Assembly (NCBI RefSeq): GCF_964340395.1
Contig: NC_135551.1
Coordinates: 14,777,003-14,841,002, forward strand
Direction of reading: 5' to 3'
Source of the DNA: Glandiceps talaboti
Lineage: Eukaryota; Hemichordata; Enteropneusta; Spengelidae
Length of the DNA stretch: 64,000 nt
The notes under the pieces are model-generated. The model made no database searches. It was not told the origin of the DNA and saw nothing but the letters and a program-made list of their open reading frames with translations. The position numbers were made by a program, and so were the translations under genes. Positions 43,521-54,108 of this stretch are shown here, piece after piece. Each line of letters begins with the position of its first letter. The first letter of the stretch is position 1.

Positions 43521-45839
43521 TTAAACCCTGACTTCTGCATACTCTGTACTCTCATCAGTCTCATTGATTACCATGCTTTGTTTCTTATTGGTCAGACTTG
43601 GTTTCCTTGGTGATAAGTCGAGTTCGGCGTAGGTCAATTCTTCTACGTTATTTGTTCGTGGATAGTTTACCATGTCAACCTCATCTTCTTCATATGCTTT
43701 GTTTGTATCACCTGCGATGTCGTTTAGAGGGGTCCTTGCTTCGAGTTTACGTTTCTTTTTCGACAGGTCAACCTCTGCGTACATAACGCTTGTATCACGA
43801 ATGTCTTGTTCTTCATCCTCCTGAATAGGTGTCGCCGTTGTGCTGCCTTTGTCTTCAGCGATATTACTGTCGAACTCATTCTGTTGTTGATCTGACCTAA
43901 GGCTTTTAGTTTCCTCGGAGTTAATTTTTGTGAAGATTTCGCCACCGGTTTTACGTTTCTTTTTTGAAATTTCTACCTGTGCATACATATCACTTGCATC
44001 AACAGGGCCTTGTATGTCATTCTGTTCATGAAGTTCTATTTCTTTTCTGGACCCGGATTGTCCTCCCATAGACACAACATCTCCTGACTTGCGAATGTTT
44101 GGTTTCACAGCAATCATTGGCTTTGAGCTGCTAGGTGTCATTTTAGTATTTGGGACACCATTTGATGGACCTGTGTTTCCAGTGTCACTTAAACGTCGCA
44201 TGTCGGTATCAGCACCATCAGCATTTCTCCTAGATTTACTTTTATCAATTCTCTTCAAAGCAAGTTTAGCATGTATTGTGATTTCAACAGAGTCGTATTC
44301 ATTGCTGCTAGCAGATTGGTCAACATCATTAATGTTATCATACATGTATGCAGTATTGGATGAACTTGATATCTCTTCTCTGTTATTATCACAACTCTCA
44401 TAACAGACATTCTCTTTTGAGATGAATTCATCTGATGATTTATTCTGTGTTGATTTTCTTCGTGATTTCATAACACACACTATGACGATGATAATGATGA
44501 TAAGTACAATAATGAAACCAAATCCGCCAACAGCGCCCCCAATGATGATTTGTATATCCATATTACCTTTTTGATTATCCGCTGCAGAATTAGTCACACC
44601 AGTCTCTGTGGTCATTTTATTTACATTTACCATTGTCGTTTGAATCTGGGTGTATATACCGTTAGTGTTCGTGATCTCACGAGTGTCTGAATACATTCCA
44701 TTGGCTGTAGTCGTCGTCGGACTAAAGGTAGTTATCGTTGCCATGGTTACTGAAGTCGTAGATGGTGGTATACTGACAACAAATGTAACTGAAGCAGTAG
44801 ACGTTCCAATAGCATTAGTAGCTTTACAAGTGACTGTATATTCACCATTATCTTCCATCAAAAATCCCGTCATTGATAGTGATTTGTTTTCATTCGAAAG
44901 TTGAATATTAACACTCTCTAGTGTAAATCTAGGAATATCTGGTAAAGTCCATTCGTACTTCTCCACTGTTGGGTTTGCTTCTGTATGACATGTGAAAGTG
45001 ATGAGAGTATCTTCCTCTGAGACGGTTTGAGAAGAAGACGTGATTTGTATACTTGGCTTATATTGAACGTTGAATGGTCCAAGTTGACAAGTTTTGTTGG
45101 ATTGAAATGTTGGGTGATAGCTTGTACAAAGATATGCCGCAAGGTGTTCTCCTTTATTAGGTGTCCATGTATGTTGAATAAATGGCCATGGGAATTGATT
45201 GTCTCCCCTTGTCCCGGTTGTTATTTCTAGGTGCTGTGTTACGTCCCCTACCTTGTTCCATTGTATTGCTGTTTTGGGTACACCAGTCGGATCCGTTGCA
45301 CACGTTAAACGAACCTCATCACCTTCAATAACATTAAAGTCATTTGGTCCATGAAAACCAATGGAACATTGAAGCGCTCCTGTTGCAGGGTTAACGATAT
45401 TTCGTATGTAAGCTGTAGCTGATTGTATTACAGGAGTCGTCGATCCAAGTCTTGTCACAGCACATACATACTGTCCATTATCAAATTCAGCATGAGAAGC
45501 ATCTGCTTGAATCCTTAGATTGTATTGAGAATATTGTCCCGTTCTTGACACAATGATAGAATAACGAGTGTCAGTTAAACCAGTGACGGTGTAGATTGCT
45601 GTTGCTTTACTTATCGGAATACTATTCTTGTACCAAACCACCTCCTGATCCGTTTGAAGTTTGAACACGGTACATGTCAAAGTAAGAGATAGTATATAGT
45701 TACTACCAAACTGAAATCGCAGGCTTTGGTCTTCAGGCTCGATGTAAAAAGAAACGTTTGTGTTCTGGGCACTACACAATAAGCTTACTGTCACGATCGT
45801 GAAACCAAGGAAGTTCGTTATCTGCATTGACCCGTACAT
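43521..45839 (-). CDS. Ig receptor D, long tail with ITIM and ITSM motifs
   Basis: 772 residues in one exon. Start at 45839 (MYGSMQITNFLGFTIVTVSL, signal peptide), matching the C start; Met5 is an alternative. Ig1 (Cys 56 and 126), Ig2 (Cys 180 and 238, extra pair 158 and 251), Ig3 (Cys 284 and 338), Thr-rich stalk somewhat longer than in C, TM about 430-456, tail about 315 residues. Tail sites: Y619 (YAQVEISKKKRK), Y687 in VMYAEV (ITIM), Y737 in LTYAEL (ITIM), Y767 in TEYAEV (ITSM consensus TxYxxV). The TM and juxtamembrane region are almost identical to C. Ig1 is the most diverged domain. Likely an inhibitory-type receptor paralogous to C. Confidence 0.9.
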   Translation of the reverse strand: MYGSMQITNFLGFTIVTVSLLCSAQNTNVSFYIEPEDQSLRFQFGSNYILSLTLTCTVFKLQTDQEVVWYKNSIPISKATAIYTVTGLTDTRYSIIVSRTGQYSQYNLRIQADASHAEFDNGQYVCAVTRLGSTTPVIQSATAYIRNIVNPATGALQCSIGFHGPNDFNVIEGDEVRLTCATDPTGVPKTAIQWNKVGDVTQHLEITTGTRGDNQFPWPFIQHTWTPNKGEHLAAYLCTSYHPTFQSNKTCQLGPFNVQYKPSIQITSSSQTVSEEDTLITFTCHTEANPTVEKYEWTLPDIPRFTLESVNIQLSNENKSLSMTGFLMEDNGEYTVTCKATNAIGTSTASVTFVVSIPPSTTSVTMATITTFSPTTTTANGMYSDTREITNTNGIYTQIQTTMVNVNKMTTETGVTNSAADNQKGNMDIQIIIGGAVGGFGFIIVLIIIIIVIVCVMKSRRKSTQNKSSDEFISKENVCYESCDNNREEISSSSNTAYMYDNINDVDQSASSNEYDSVEITIHAKLALKRIDKSKSRRNADGADTDMRRLSDTGNTGPSNGVPNTKMTPSSSKPMIAVKPNIRKSGDVVSMGGQSGSRKEIELHEQNDIQGPVDASDMYAQVEISKKKRKTGGEIFTKINSEETKSLRSDQQQNEFDSNIAEDKGSTTATPIQEDEEQDIRDTSVMYAEVDLSKKKRKLEARTPLNDIAGDTNKAYEEDEVDMVNYPRTNNVEELTYAELDLSPRKPSLTNKKQSMVINETDESTEYAEVRV

Positions 45840-45947
45840 TATGTTCAATACCATGCAAATATACTTATTACACGTATCGATTACCTTATCTGCCACTGAA
45901 TTAATGCCCGACGTAATATAGATATTGATGTCCCTGAATTTTCGTGT

Positions 45948-45962
45948 CCTCAATACGGGTAC
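45948..45962 (-). promoter_or_regulatory. Conserved upstream element of receptor D
   Basis: GTACCCGTATTGAGG on the - strand, 109 nt before the start. The CTCGTTCGCGTTTACACGAC block lies upstream, as in B and C. Confidence 0.6.
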
Positions 45963-46029
45963 TTGTGGTGATTTTAAAGGACTCGTGAGTCGTGTAAACG
46001 CGAACGAGATTTAGTAACACAAAGGAGTA

Positions 46030-46472
46030 TTTCCAATGTTATATAAGTGAATGTTCTTTCAACGCCCAGACAATAGGGAAACCCTGTGTGTGACGTGTTG
46101 GACTGTATTCAAATGTGTAACTATTACACTGTGTCAATGACACAGCCCATGGCTGCATTACTGAGATCATCCACGCACAGCCAATGTGTACACCTAACAC
46201 ACCAAGTCCATGATGTAGTCGTGCAGCTAATATCGTTTACGTAAGTGGTGTCTAAAATCTCAGAAAATGTACTAACAAATATTGGTACGAGAGAGTGTGG
46301 GCCTACGTATTCGCTATGTGTTTGAGTTGGAGTGGAGCTGGTGATTTTTTATCTTCTTTTATCGGTCTTAAAATATTCAATAACGAAGCGAAAGTATGAC
46401 ATTTTCTGGTAAACTGATCCAAAACTCTACGAAACTTTCAGTTAAACAAACAATACATTTGCGTACATCGAA
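46030..46472. other. No gene recognised
   Basis: Upstream flank of receptor D; no motif beyond the block next to the gene. Confidence 0.4.
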
Positions 46473-46661
46473 TCACAGACGTAACTTTCCAACGTCTATG
46501 GTACAATCTACATCTATTTCAAATCCAATTCTGACGTAGGAATACGGCTTGATTGCTTTAATTTCCTCTAGATCCTTCATATATTGTCTGTTTTCATTTT
46601 TTTGGTCCAGGAGTGAGCCCCGCTTTTCTAAAACTTGTTTCTCTCTTTGGGAAAGAGGCAC
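46473..46661 (-). other. Possible orphan exon or gene remnant
   Basis: A 62-codon frame with charged, helix-prone composition (EKQVLEKRGSLLDQKNENRQ, then KDLEEIKAIKPYSYVRIG). Composition looks more coding than its surroundings, but I find no good acceptor, no donor is needed as it ends in a stop, and no family is recognised. It could be a terminal exon, a repeat-borne fragment or chance. Confidence 0.2.
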
Positions 46662-46989
46662 TCAAATAAATCGAAGGCTAACTACAATTAAAAAAGGAAG
46701 TATGAGTAAATGCAGTTTGTAAAAGCAATAGGGCTATTCCCACATCAGATCTTAATCGGACTGTTTTAAACTGGGCTCTCCTGTTTCAGAAGTATTCACA
46801 CACAGACAAGGTGTCTGTGGTATAAATAAGATTAAACGGTAACAGCTTGATCAACGAGACTAGGCCATAAATAGTTTGTTCATTCCAGTAAGTCAGCTCT
46901 GGTTCGTCTGCCTTCTAAGGTTGTCATATTAAATGTCCGTGATCTGTCTTCATAATCTCAGACAGTATTGTACAATGTCCCGACTGGTA

Positions 46990-47150
46990 CGCCATAAAGG
47001 AGCGATCAGTTTTTACGACCAGGGTGGGACTGGTGACTTTTTGTTCGTGTTGTACTTAAAAATAGTGACCCCCCCCCTACAATTCATCCACAAAACAATC
47101 CAACCACCTCTGACAAATAAAAAAACACAATGACACCCTCCCCCCATCTG
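46990..47150 (+). repeat. C-rich dispersed repeat
   Basis: GTGACCCCCCCC, ATCCACAAAACA and CACAATGACACCC phrases, related to 16075-16225. Confidence 0.4.
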
Positions 47151-47255
47151 TTGACAAGAAACATTCTTTTTGTTCTTGCAAAAGACACTATTCTCAAAGC
47201 ATAAAACCGCGCACTGCAGTAATCACAGGGAGCTCAGGCTCAGTTAGTTTTGTTT

Positions 47256-47390
47256 ACAAATATAAATACAAACAAACAAGTACAAACAAATAAACAAGTA
47301 AACAAACAAACAAAACATAAACAAATAAACCGATAAATGAGTAGATAAATGCATGAATAAACAACAAACAAACAAACAAACACTATCCCA
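47256..47390. repeat. (CAAA)n / (TAAA)n microsatellite
   Basis: Imperfect tetranucleotide array; the antisense Cys/Phe/Leu-rich frames are artefacts. Confidence 0.9.
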
Positions 47391-47499
47391 ACAATAGTCA
47401 CCTGGAGGGGTCTCTCCATAAGACAACTGCAGCTTTTCATACATGTACACGCATTGACAAGTTTGCACTCCTGTTGCCAGATTTCACAGATATTGAGCA

Positions 47500-48060
47500 A
47501 ATTTACATTTTAACTTGAGGATGAAGTTTAAGGTCAGAGGTCTGTCAGAAAAGTAAGTTTATCTCTAACAATATGTGAGTATACATTTGAACGATGTCTC
47601 TAGGTATATAATTTCCAAATTCATTGAAGAATTTGCAAATTGATCTTCTTGATAAATGTCATGGTCAAAGCTTAGTGCCCAGCTTTAAAGCTTATCTTTA
47701 ACACGGGACCAGGTTCACACATGAATGGGTCTCTACATATAAAACTTCATTAGTTACTGTGACCTTCTATTTGACCTTGAAGACGGATGTCAAGGTCAAA
47801 GGTAAAGTATAAAAAGAAAGCTCACCTGTGATAATATCAGTATGAACGCTTGAATGACGTCTCTGTGGATTCGAGTCAGGCTAAAGACAAATGTTGTCAA
47901 TTTAACCTTGAAAATGTTGGTCAAGGTCAAGCCCTCATTAGAATTAGAAAGTTTGTTATTGATAATGTTGGAATAGACACTTGAATGCTGTTTATATTCA
48001 ACTTTTGGAGGTATGAGGCAATATGTGTTTTTAGGACAAGTGTGGATCTATAGCAGCAGA
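47500..48060 (+). repeat. Degenerate tandem repeat with TCAAGGTCAA cores
   Basis: Three or four loose units sharing AAGGTCA, GTATGAACGCTTGAATGACG-like text and GTCTCT. Non-coding. Confidence 0.4.
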
Positions 48061-48074
48061 ATAGCCCTTTATAT

Positions 48075-48392
48075 TAGCTCTCTGGGAGCATCAATCCACT
48101 GCAGCCTTTATAAGCACACAGGATTAAAGCCTTGCCAATAAGCATTGCCCAGTAACAGGAGGCGGGTGCAGTTTTAGCGCAGAGGGAAACTGGAGTACCT
48201 GGGGAAAACCTGTGTTGTTCGGTAGAGTCAAACTGAATGACACTCTTCTCACGTACATCATGGTAAAATTTAATCAAACCCTGAATAGGTTCGAACAACA
48301 GCCGCAGTAGTGAGAGGCAAGTGGTTTAACCATAGACAGTGGAGGTCTCCCCTCCACTGTCTATGGTTTAACCACTCGACCACCAACAATCC
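48075..48392 (-). mobile_element. tRNA-derived SINE, second copy
   Basis: Same body as 27133-27442 (GTTCGGTAGAGTCAAACTGA, TAATCAAACCCTGAATAGG, GTGAGAGGCAAGTGG) and the same orientation. The A-box region is interrupted by a hairpin at 48320-48376. The B box is degraded (GGTTCGAACAA). Confidence 0.7.
48320..48376. repeat. Near-perfect hairpin inside the SINE A-box region
   Basis: Two 26-bp arms (48320-48345 and 48351-48376) centred on CATAGACAGTGGAGG and its complement, with a 5-base loop. GGTTTAACC occurs at both edges, where the first SINE copy has it once. Confidence 0.85.
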
Positions 48393-48680
48393 ATTTGTAA
48401 AAACAGTTGAATGCTAACGCAGGTAAAATTGTCACATAGACTTTACTGGAATGAATATACTATAATGAATCCAACATTCAAAACATAAGAACAGCAGAGC
48501 GCTGTCTTTTCAAAAGCTTTCATAATAGTTGTCAATAACACCCATACATGTACTTCCATACATGTGTAAGTCATATATGGTATACCGCTATCCTCTACCT
48601 GCACACCCTTAAAAACATAGTTGCTAACAGCTACTTGTACTGATGTTCAGTTGTCACTTGTGAAATATCTTTTTCAGTAG

Positions 48681-49874
48681 TCAGTGCCCTCCATTAATGT
48701 CTGAAAACTTTCTCACTTTAACAGAAGATATGTCCTCTCCACTATCATCACATGACCGTTTTGGTGGGGAATTAATCTGTAACAACTTGCCAACTTGACA
48801 TGATAGTTTGCTTCTTGTTGGAGAGAGTACATTTGACATGTGATCTCTTGGTGATCTCTCACCTTTATCAGACCCTGAAGGTGAGGTGGCAGTTGAAAGA
48901 TCACCCTCTGATGTTGTGTCTTCTATGCTTTCATTATCATCTGTGTTTCTGAACTTTGCTTCATTAAGGAATAGTTCTGAGGCAAGCTTAAAATCAGAGT
49001 TTGCAGCTACCCTTGTCTCTAGACTATTGAATAGTTTCTTAGAAGCTGTACTTGTTTGATTTTGGAATTCTTTGAACCCTCCTTGTGGGAAGCCATCTGG
49101 TAAATGTACTTGACTAGTGGTGTCTTGTATTACTGTTGTTCCAGTCATTGGCATGACCAATTCATCCATATCATCTTCGGCTATCTTGCCATCAATCTTA
49201 TCTTCAGGAAAATCTGAGATTTCATTTTCAAATGCCAAAACTTTGTCACCAAAACTATCACTCCACTCATCCCAATCTTGACTGGAATTCAAGTTCATGG
49301 CATCATTTGGCAGCTTGCCAGCATCATTTGGCAGTTTGCTAGATTCATTTGGCAGTTTGCCAGAGTCATTTGAGTTTGGCAGCTTGCAAATATCATAAGC
49401 TGATTTCCATTTTGGGTCTTCACCTTTGAACCCATTGGTACCCTCAACTCTAACCTCTGACATTGATTTGCCATTTCCTTGGTACAGCTTAGAACTATTG
49501 CAATCAGCACCTTGGACACTTCTGTCAAGCCAAGTCTTGGCTTTTGAGCTATTCTGAGTTGAGAACAACGGTTTTCTGAATCGCTGTGACTGATTTCCTC
49601 CATTCTGAGAAGACACATGGCTACTCATCTCCACCATACTTGCATCATCATCATCATCATCATCATCCTTCATCTTTCTCAGTTTATCAGCTAACAGCTC
49701 GTGGAGTCTTGTGTTCCTCTTGTGTGGTATCTTATCAATGGCTTGTTGTAGATTTCTCATAGAGCTAATGATGTACACATGATATTTACCTCTAGTGACA
49801 GCAGTGTAGACATGCTGCCAGTTCTGACGATATGATCCTCCTACTACATAGATGACTGTGTCTGATTCAGAACC
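48681..49874 (-). CDS. HELB: HELB last exon: helicase motif VI and acidic C-terminus
   Basis: Begins after the acceptor GGTTTTATTTCAG (exon starts at 49874) in phase 0 and ends at TAA 48681; 397 residues. It opens GSESDTVIYVVGG, continuing motif V from the previous exon, then QNWQHVYTAVTRGKYHVYI, the SF1 motif VI with its catalytic Arg. The rest is a low-complexity C-terminal region: an eight-Asp run, four tandem KLPN(D/E)-type units (about residues 175-200 of the exon) and a Ser/acidic tail. In known HELB proteins the C-terminus carries protein-interaction and localisation elements; I cannot map them here. Only one copy of this exon is in the window. Confidence 0.9.
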   Translation of the reverse strand, partial: GSESDTVIYVVGGSYRQNWQHVYTAVTRGKYHVYIISSMRNLQQAIDKIPHKRNTRLHELLADKLRKMKDDDDDDDDASMVEMSSHVSSQNGGNQSQRFRKPLFSTQNSSKAKTWLDRSVQGADCNSSKLYQGNGKSMSEVRVEGTNGFKGEDPKWKSAYDICKLPNSNDSGKLPNESSKLPNDAGKLPNDAMNLNSSQDWDEWSDSFGDKVLAFENEISDFPEDKIDGKIAEDDMDELVMPMTGTTVIQDTTSQVHLPDGFPQGGFKEFQNQTSTASKKLFNSLETRVAANSDFKLASELFLNEAKFRNTDDNESIEDTTSEGDLSTATSPSGSDKGERSPRDHMSNVLSPTRSKLSCQVGKLLQINSPPKRSCDDSGEDISSVKVRKFSDINGGH

Positions 49875-50928
49875 CTGAAATAAAACCAGGTATATGTTAT
49901 CAATCAATGAAAGGTTAGTAAACTAAAATTAATCATGTCTAACTTGAATAAAACTACACTATACCAGTGGAAAGACAACAGGGTAAGTAAAAAGCATGTC
50001 AAGGAATGGGGTGGTGCTGGTGTTGTGAGAAGGTTCAATATGGCTATTTCTGTTTTAAGGGATTTTAGTAATGGTAGTCGCAGGTATTGAACAACAGATG
50101 TAATTTTTAAAGATACTGGATAACACTGTGTTTTATACAATAATATGAAGTGTATATAGCAATCATGCAAATAAGTCTTATCATGGGTACATGTAGAAGA
50201 TGTGTTAGTAAATGGTGAGCTCTACTTGTAACAAAGCTACTCTCTTTGATCAGGGAATTAAAGTATTAGGTGCAGCATCTTTTCTGTATTATAGCATCAT
50301 TTGGCTATTAAACCAATCTCATTAAGATTCGGTTCATTTTATCAATCAAATTTCTTACAAAAGAGCAGTCCAACATCTGACATGCTCTAAATATCAAGCG
50401 TACTAGTCATGAAAGGTAGCCATTTTTTTGGATCAGATTACGATCAAATGAAATTGAACATGAACTTACAAGCTGTAGATGTTTGCATCATAAGTAATGG
50501 AATTATGTTCTATTTTAGAACAATATATATTAATGCCAAAATATTTTACTTTGTGTATCAGGATTGGACAGTAATTTCCCCCGTTATGAGTGTGGATAAC
50601 ATCCTGATATGACAGTGCTGATACATATTTTGGTGCTTTAGTATTGTTTTCATAATTACAATGTTAATTTTTATATATTTATATGGTGGGAATATCATAT
50701 GGATTGTAATCAAACAGGGTGCTAAAATATAAGAAAATCAAAATTGCAATTTTTGAGGAGGTATCAGTTTTTTCTCTCATATTGCCTGCTTCACCTTTCT
50801 GGCAAGTTTCTCAGATTATTGTGTATTTTAATTTGACATCAAAAACTGGTGGTAAGACTCATCTCTGTGTAGTGAAGGCAGTTGGGTTCTCTGCTATGTT
50901 AGTTGTCAATTGTTTGTATCGTACCTGG
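49875..50928 (-). other. HELB intron, non-repetitive part
   Basis: Between the last exon and the minisatellite. No exon or other feature recognised. Confidence 0.6.
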
Positions 50929-51783
50929 TAAGAATGAATGGTTCTAACCCAGGAGTGTATCTAACCTGGTAAGTATGAATGGTTATAACCCGGGAATGTA
51001 TCTTACCCGTGGTAAGTATGAATGGTTCCAACCAAGAAATGTATCTTACCTTGTAAGTCTGAATGGTTCCAACCCAGGAATGTATCTCACCTGGTAAGTA
51101 TGAATGGTTCTAGCCCAGGAATGTATCTTACCTGGTAAGTATGAATGGTTCTAACCCAGGAATGTATCTTACCTGGTAAGTATGAATGGTTCTAACCCAG
51201 GAATGTATCTTACCTGGTAAGTATGAATGGTTCCAACCAAGAAATGTATCTTACCTTGTAAGTCTGAATGGTTCCAACCCAGGAATGTATCTTACCTGGT
51301 AAGTATGAATGGCTATAACCCAGGAATATATCTTACCTGGTAAGTATGAATGGTTCTAACCCAGGAATGTACCTTACCTGGTAAGTATGAATGGTTCTAA
51401 CCCAGGAATGTATCTTACCTGGTAAGTATGAATGGTTCTAGCCCAGGAATGTATCTTACCTGGTAAGTATGAATGGTTCTAGCCCAGGAATGTATCTTAC
51501 CTGGTAAGAATGAATGGTTCTAACCCAGGAATACATCTTACCTGGTAAGTATGAATGGTTCTAAGCCAGGAATGTATCGTACCTGGTAAGTATGAATGAT
51601 TCTAACCCAGGAATGTATCTTACCTGTTAAGAATGAATGGTTCTAGCCCAGGAATGTACCTTACCTGGTAAGAATGAATGATTCTAACCCAGGAATGTAT
51701 CTTACATGTACCTGGTAAGTACGAATGGTTCTAAGCCAGGAATGTATCTTACCTGGTAAGTATGAATGGTTCTAGCCCAGGAA
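50929..51783. repeat. 41-bp minisatellite derived from a HELB exon/intron boundary
   Basis: About 21 units with small variants. Read on the - strand, each unit contains CATTCCTGGG(T/C)TAGAACC, then CATACTTACCAG, then GTAAGATA. This is the 3' end of the adjoining HELB exon (residues HSWARTIHTYQ), its splice donor and the first intron bases. The unit also carries CTGGTAAGTATG on the + strand, so both strands show donor-like sites. 41 is not a multiple of 3, and reading past the first donor meets TAA within the second unit. Confidence 0.93.
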
Positions 51784-51899
51784 TGTCTTGCCTTACATTT
51801 CTTTCTAACCTCTCTGAAATCAACACGTAGTGTTCTATCTTCATCTTGTAAGGTGACTTCTATTGTCTTTCTGTTCTTTTCATCAATCTTCTCAATGTA
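51753..51899 (-). CDS. HELB: HELB exon E5 (motif V, copy 1)
   Basis: 49 codons, phase 0 at both ends: acceptor TTCATCAACAG, donor ACCAG/GTAAGATA. It encodes YIEKIDEKNRK... and ends HSWARTIHTYQ, which with the next exon gives the motif V sequence RTIHTYQGSE of RecD-like SF1 helicases. Too short for ORF scanning; found by phase-matched splice sites. The donor is the first of about 21 near-identical donors in the minisatellite just downstream. Confidence 0.85.
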
Positions 51900-52159
51900 C
51901 TGTTGATGAATAGAAGGAACATTTCATAGCATGTGAACTGAGTTGTATCATCACCTGTGCATGGTAGGCCATAAACTAGACTGTAAGATGAGTTGACAAT
52001 GTGTTCTTTCAGCGCTATCAGATTTTGTGCACGCTACAGTCTAACTAAAAACTTACACTTAAAACACATTTAGAGTGTTATATTTCACTAATCAAGTTGT
52101 AATCATGTAGTAATGGGATAAATGTGGACATTCCATTCAACATACAATCAATATTTCAT

Positions 52160-52161
<2 letters not shown>

Positions 52162-52257
<96 letters not shown>

Positions 52258-52289
52258 AGGGGAGGGATGGAGGGAGGGAGGGAGGGAGG

Positions 52290-52341
<52 letters not shown>

Positions 52342-52364
52342 AGGGAGAGGGGAGGGAGGGAGAG
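52162..52364. repeat. (GA)n / (GGGA)n polypurine tract, copy 1
   Basis: Over 200 bases of pure purine with mirror symmetry, in a HELB intron. The Arg-Glu frame over it is an artefact. Confidence 0.97.
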
Positions 52365-52954
52365 TTTTTAAACTAGGATAAATAATTATACATTCAACAA
52401 TTTTGTCTGTTTTAATCTGAATTTATTTTTAGTACATTTTGAATGATTTTATCTGTATTTTGTAGCTATCGACAGTCTGCTTTTGTTTTGAAAAAAAAAA
52501 TACAAAAAATACTTTGTTTACTCTATCTAATTCTACAGCTTACATGTAAGTTAGGCCACTCCCACTGTGACATTTTAATGTTTGGTATCATTATGTACAA
52601 AATGTACAACATGGGATGATATACTGTAACAGAATCTCATAATGAATGAGTTCCAGTGTGGTGTATTGTGGATTTATACAAAGTGTTTGAGATGTTTTGG
52701 GCAGTTGCACTTTCAGGAGCAAAGTGTAGAAAACACTCCAAGCACCACAATTACATTGGCTGTGCTCATTTGGGGCTAATAATAGTAGCTAATGGCCAAT
52801 GTTTTAATTACAGGCTTCTTTACAGCCCCATCCCAAATGTACCCTATGTACTCTGGCTTGCGAGAATACTACTTGCTTGATCAATGTAAACTTGTTTTTG
52901 TTTGACAGACTGGATCTGGTCAACCATTTTGTATATCGTACTTGATAAACTTAC

Positions 52955-53144
52955 CTCCATGATAAAGAATATTTCTCCATTACACAGCCTAACAGTTTTC
53001 TTTGTGGCAAGATTACAGACATTAGCATTTTGTGTCATGCATATTTTATCACCTTTCCTGAAATCCAGCTTGTTTTTATGATTTCTAGTGGGATGACTTG
53101 AGTAGTGTTTACAACATAATTCATTAATTCTCTCACAGTCTATT
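52955..53144 (-). CDS. HELB: HELB exon E4 (copy 1)
   Basis: 190 bases, enters in phase 2 and leaves in phase 0. Acceptor CATTCTACAG, donor GGAG/GTAAGT. It encodes RIDCERINELCCKHYSSH, then a GDKICMTQNANVCNL segment, the conserved Cys/His-containing block between motifs IV and V of HELB. It joins the AFR end of E3 to make FVAFRRIDCERIN, as expected for the family. Confidence 0.88.
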
Positions 53145-53697
53145 CTGTAGAATGAGAAATCAAAGTAAAGGGAATTAGAAGGAGTGAGAAAATAATACTC
53201 AATATTGTAATTTACTAATCGCTGTTACAGATAGCACTATATACACCAGCTGTACATGAACATAGACAGTGTATTCTATTTGATGCAATGTACATGTATC
53301 CTTTGCAAAGTGCTAAAAGGCTACATACCATAGCTGCTCCGACTTGTGATAATACTACTTCTTGATCACTGTATACTTGTTTTTGTTTGGCAGACTGGAT
53401 CAATCACTTTGTATATACTACTTGATCAACTTACCTCCATGATAAAAGAATATTTCTAAAGCACATACATGTATGGTATATAAAGAAACATTAATCATGT
53501 AACTTGTGACTCTCCCACTTATAATGTGTTTGATAAGGCAGGTAAGTATGTATATCACAATATATTCTACTACAGTCTACTGTTACAGCTTCCCAAAATT
53601 GAGGTACAATTAAGGTATGAAATTTGCAAACCATTTGAACCTGTTTGCCCCCCTCCCCACCCCTCCCCATTACCCCCACCCCTCCATATTACCAGGG
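53145..53697. other. Intron block absent from the second HELB copy
   Basis: 553 bases replaced in copy 2 by 12 bases. It contains a diverged internal repeat of the neighbouring intron (TACTTGATCA..TTACCTCCATGATAAA at 53415-53455, compare 52936-52975) and the polypyrimidine tract of E4. Confidence 0.8.
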
Positions 53698-54020
53698 TTT
53701 CCAAATCTTAGCAAAAATAGTACAGAAATTGGACAGTGGTGACATTAGATGACAGTCTATCAACTTACTGCAGTTATTCCTATCATGATGGTTGGCAGTG
53801 TTTAATGTGAAGAATTTCGACACCATGGTAACGAAAGGAGAAATCTGGTCAAATTTACAAAGATATCCATACATTGTACCATAATTCTACTGGAGAACTC
53901 TGACAATACCTGGGGTACTCAGGTAGATTTTTTCTACATACCTCAGGTGGATTTTTGCTAGTACTTACTTATTTTACAACTATACTTGCTAATATAATTG
54001 TGTAAAATTTAGATATTTAC

Positions 54021-54108
54021 CTTCTGAATGCCACAAACTGTGATTTCCTGTGATCCTGGATTCTTGGTTCTTTGCTACTGAGTAAATTTCTTATAGCACC
54101 ATCAATTT
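54021..54108 (-). CDS. HELB: HELB exon E3 (copy 1)
   Basis: 88 bases, enters phase 1 and leaves phase 2. Acceptor GTTTTGTCATAG, donor AGAAG/GTAAAT. Encodes EIDGAIRNLLSSKEPRIQDH and then KSQFVAFR, the stretch before E4. Found from phase-compatible splice sites and homology to the family. Confidence 0.85.

Noticed and set aside
47765-47830. Nuclear-receptor half-site pair (AGGTCAAAGGTAAA)
   Set aside because: Lies in a degenerate tandem repeat; no gene start nearby to regulate.
53689-53874. 61-codon frame as an additional HELB exon
   Set aside because: The phase does not fit between E3 and E4; E3 joins E4 directly in phase 2 with the expected family sequence.
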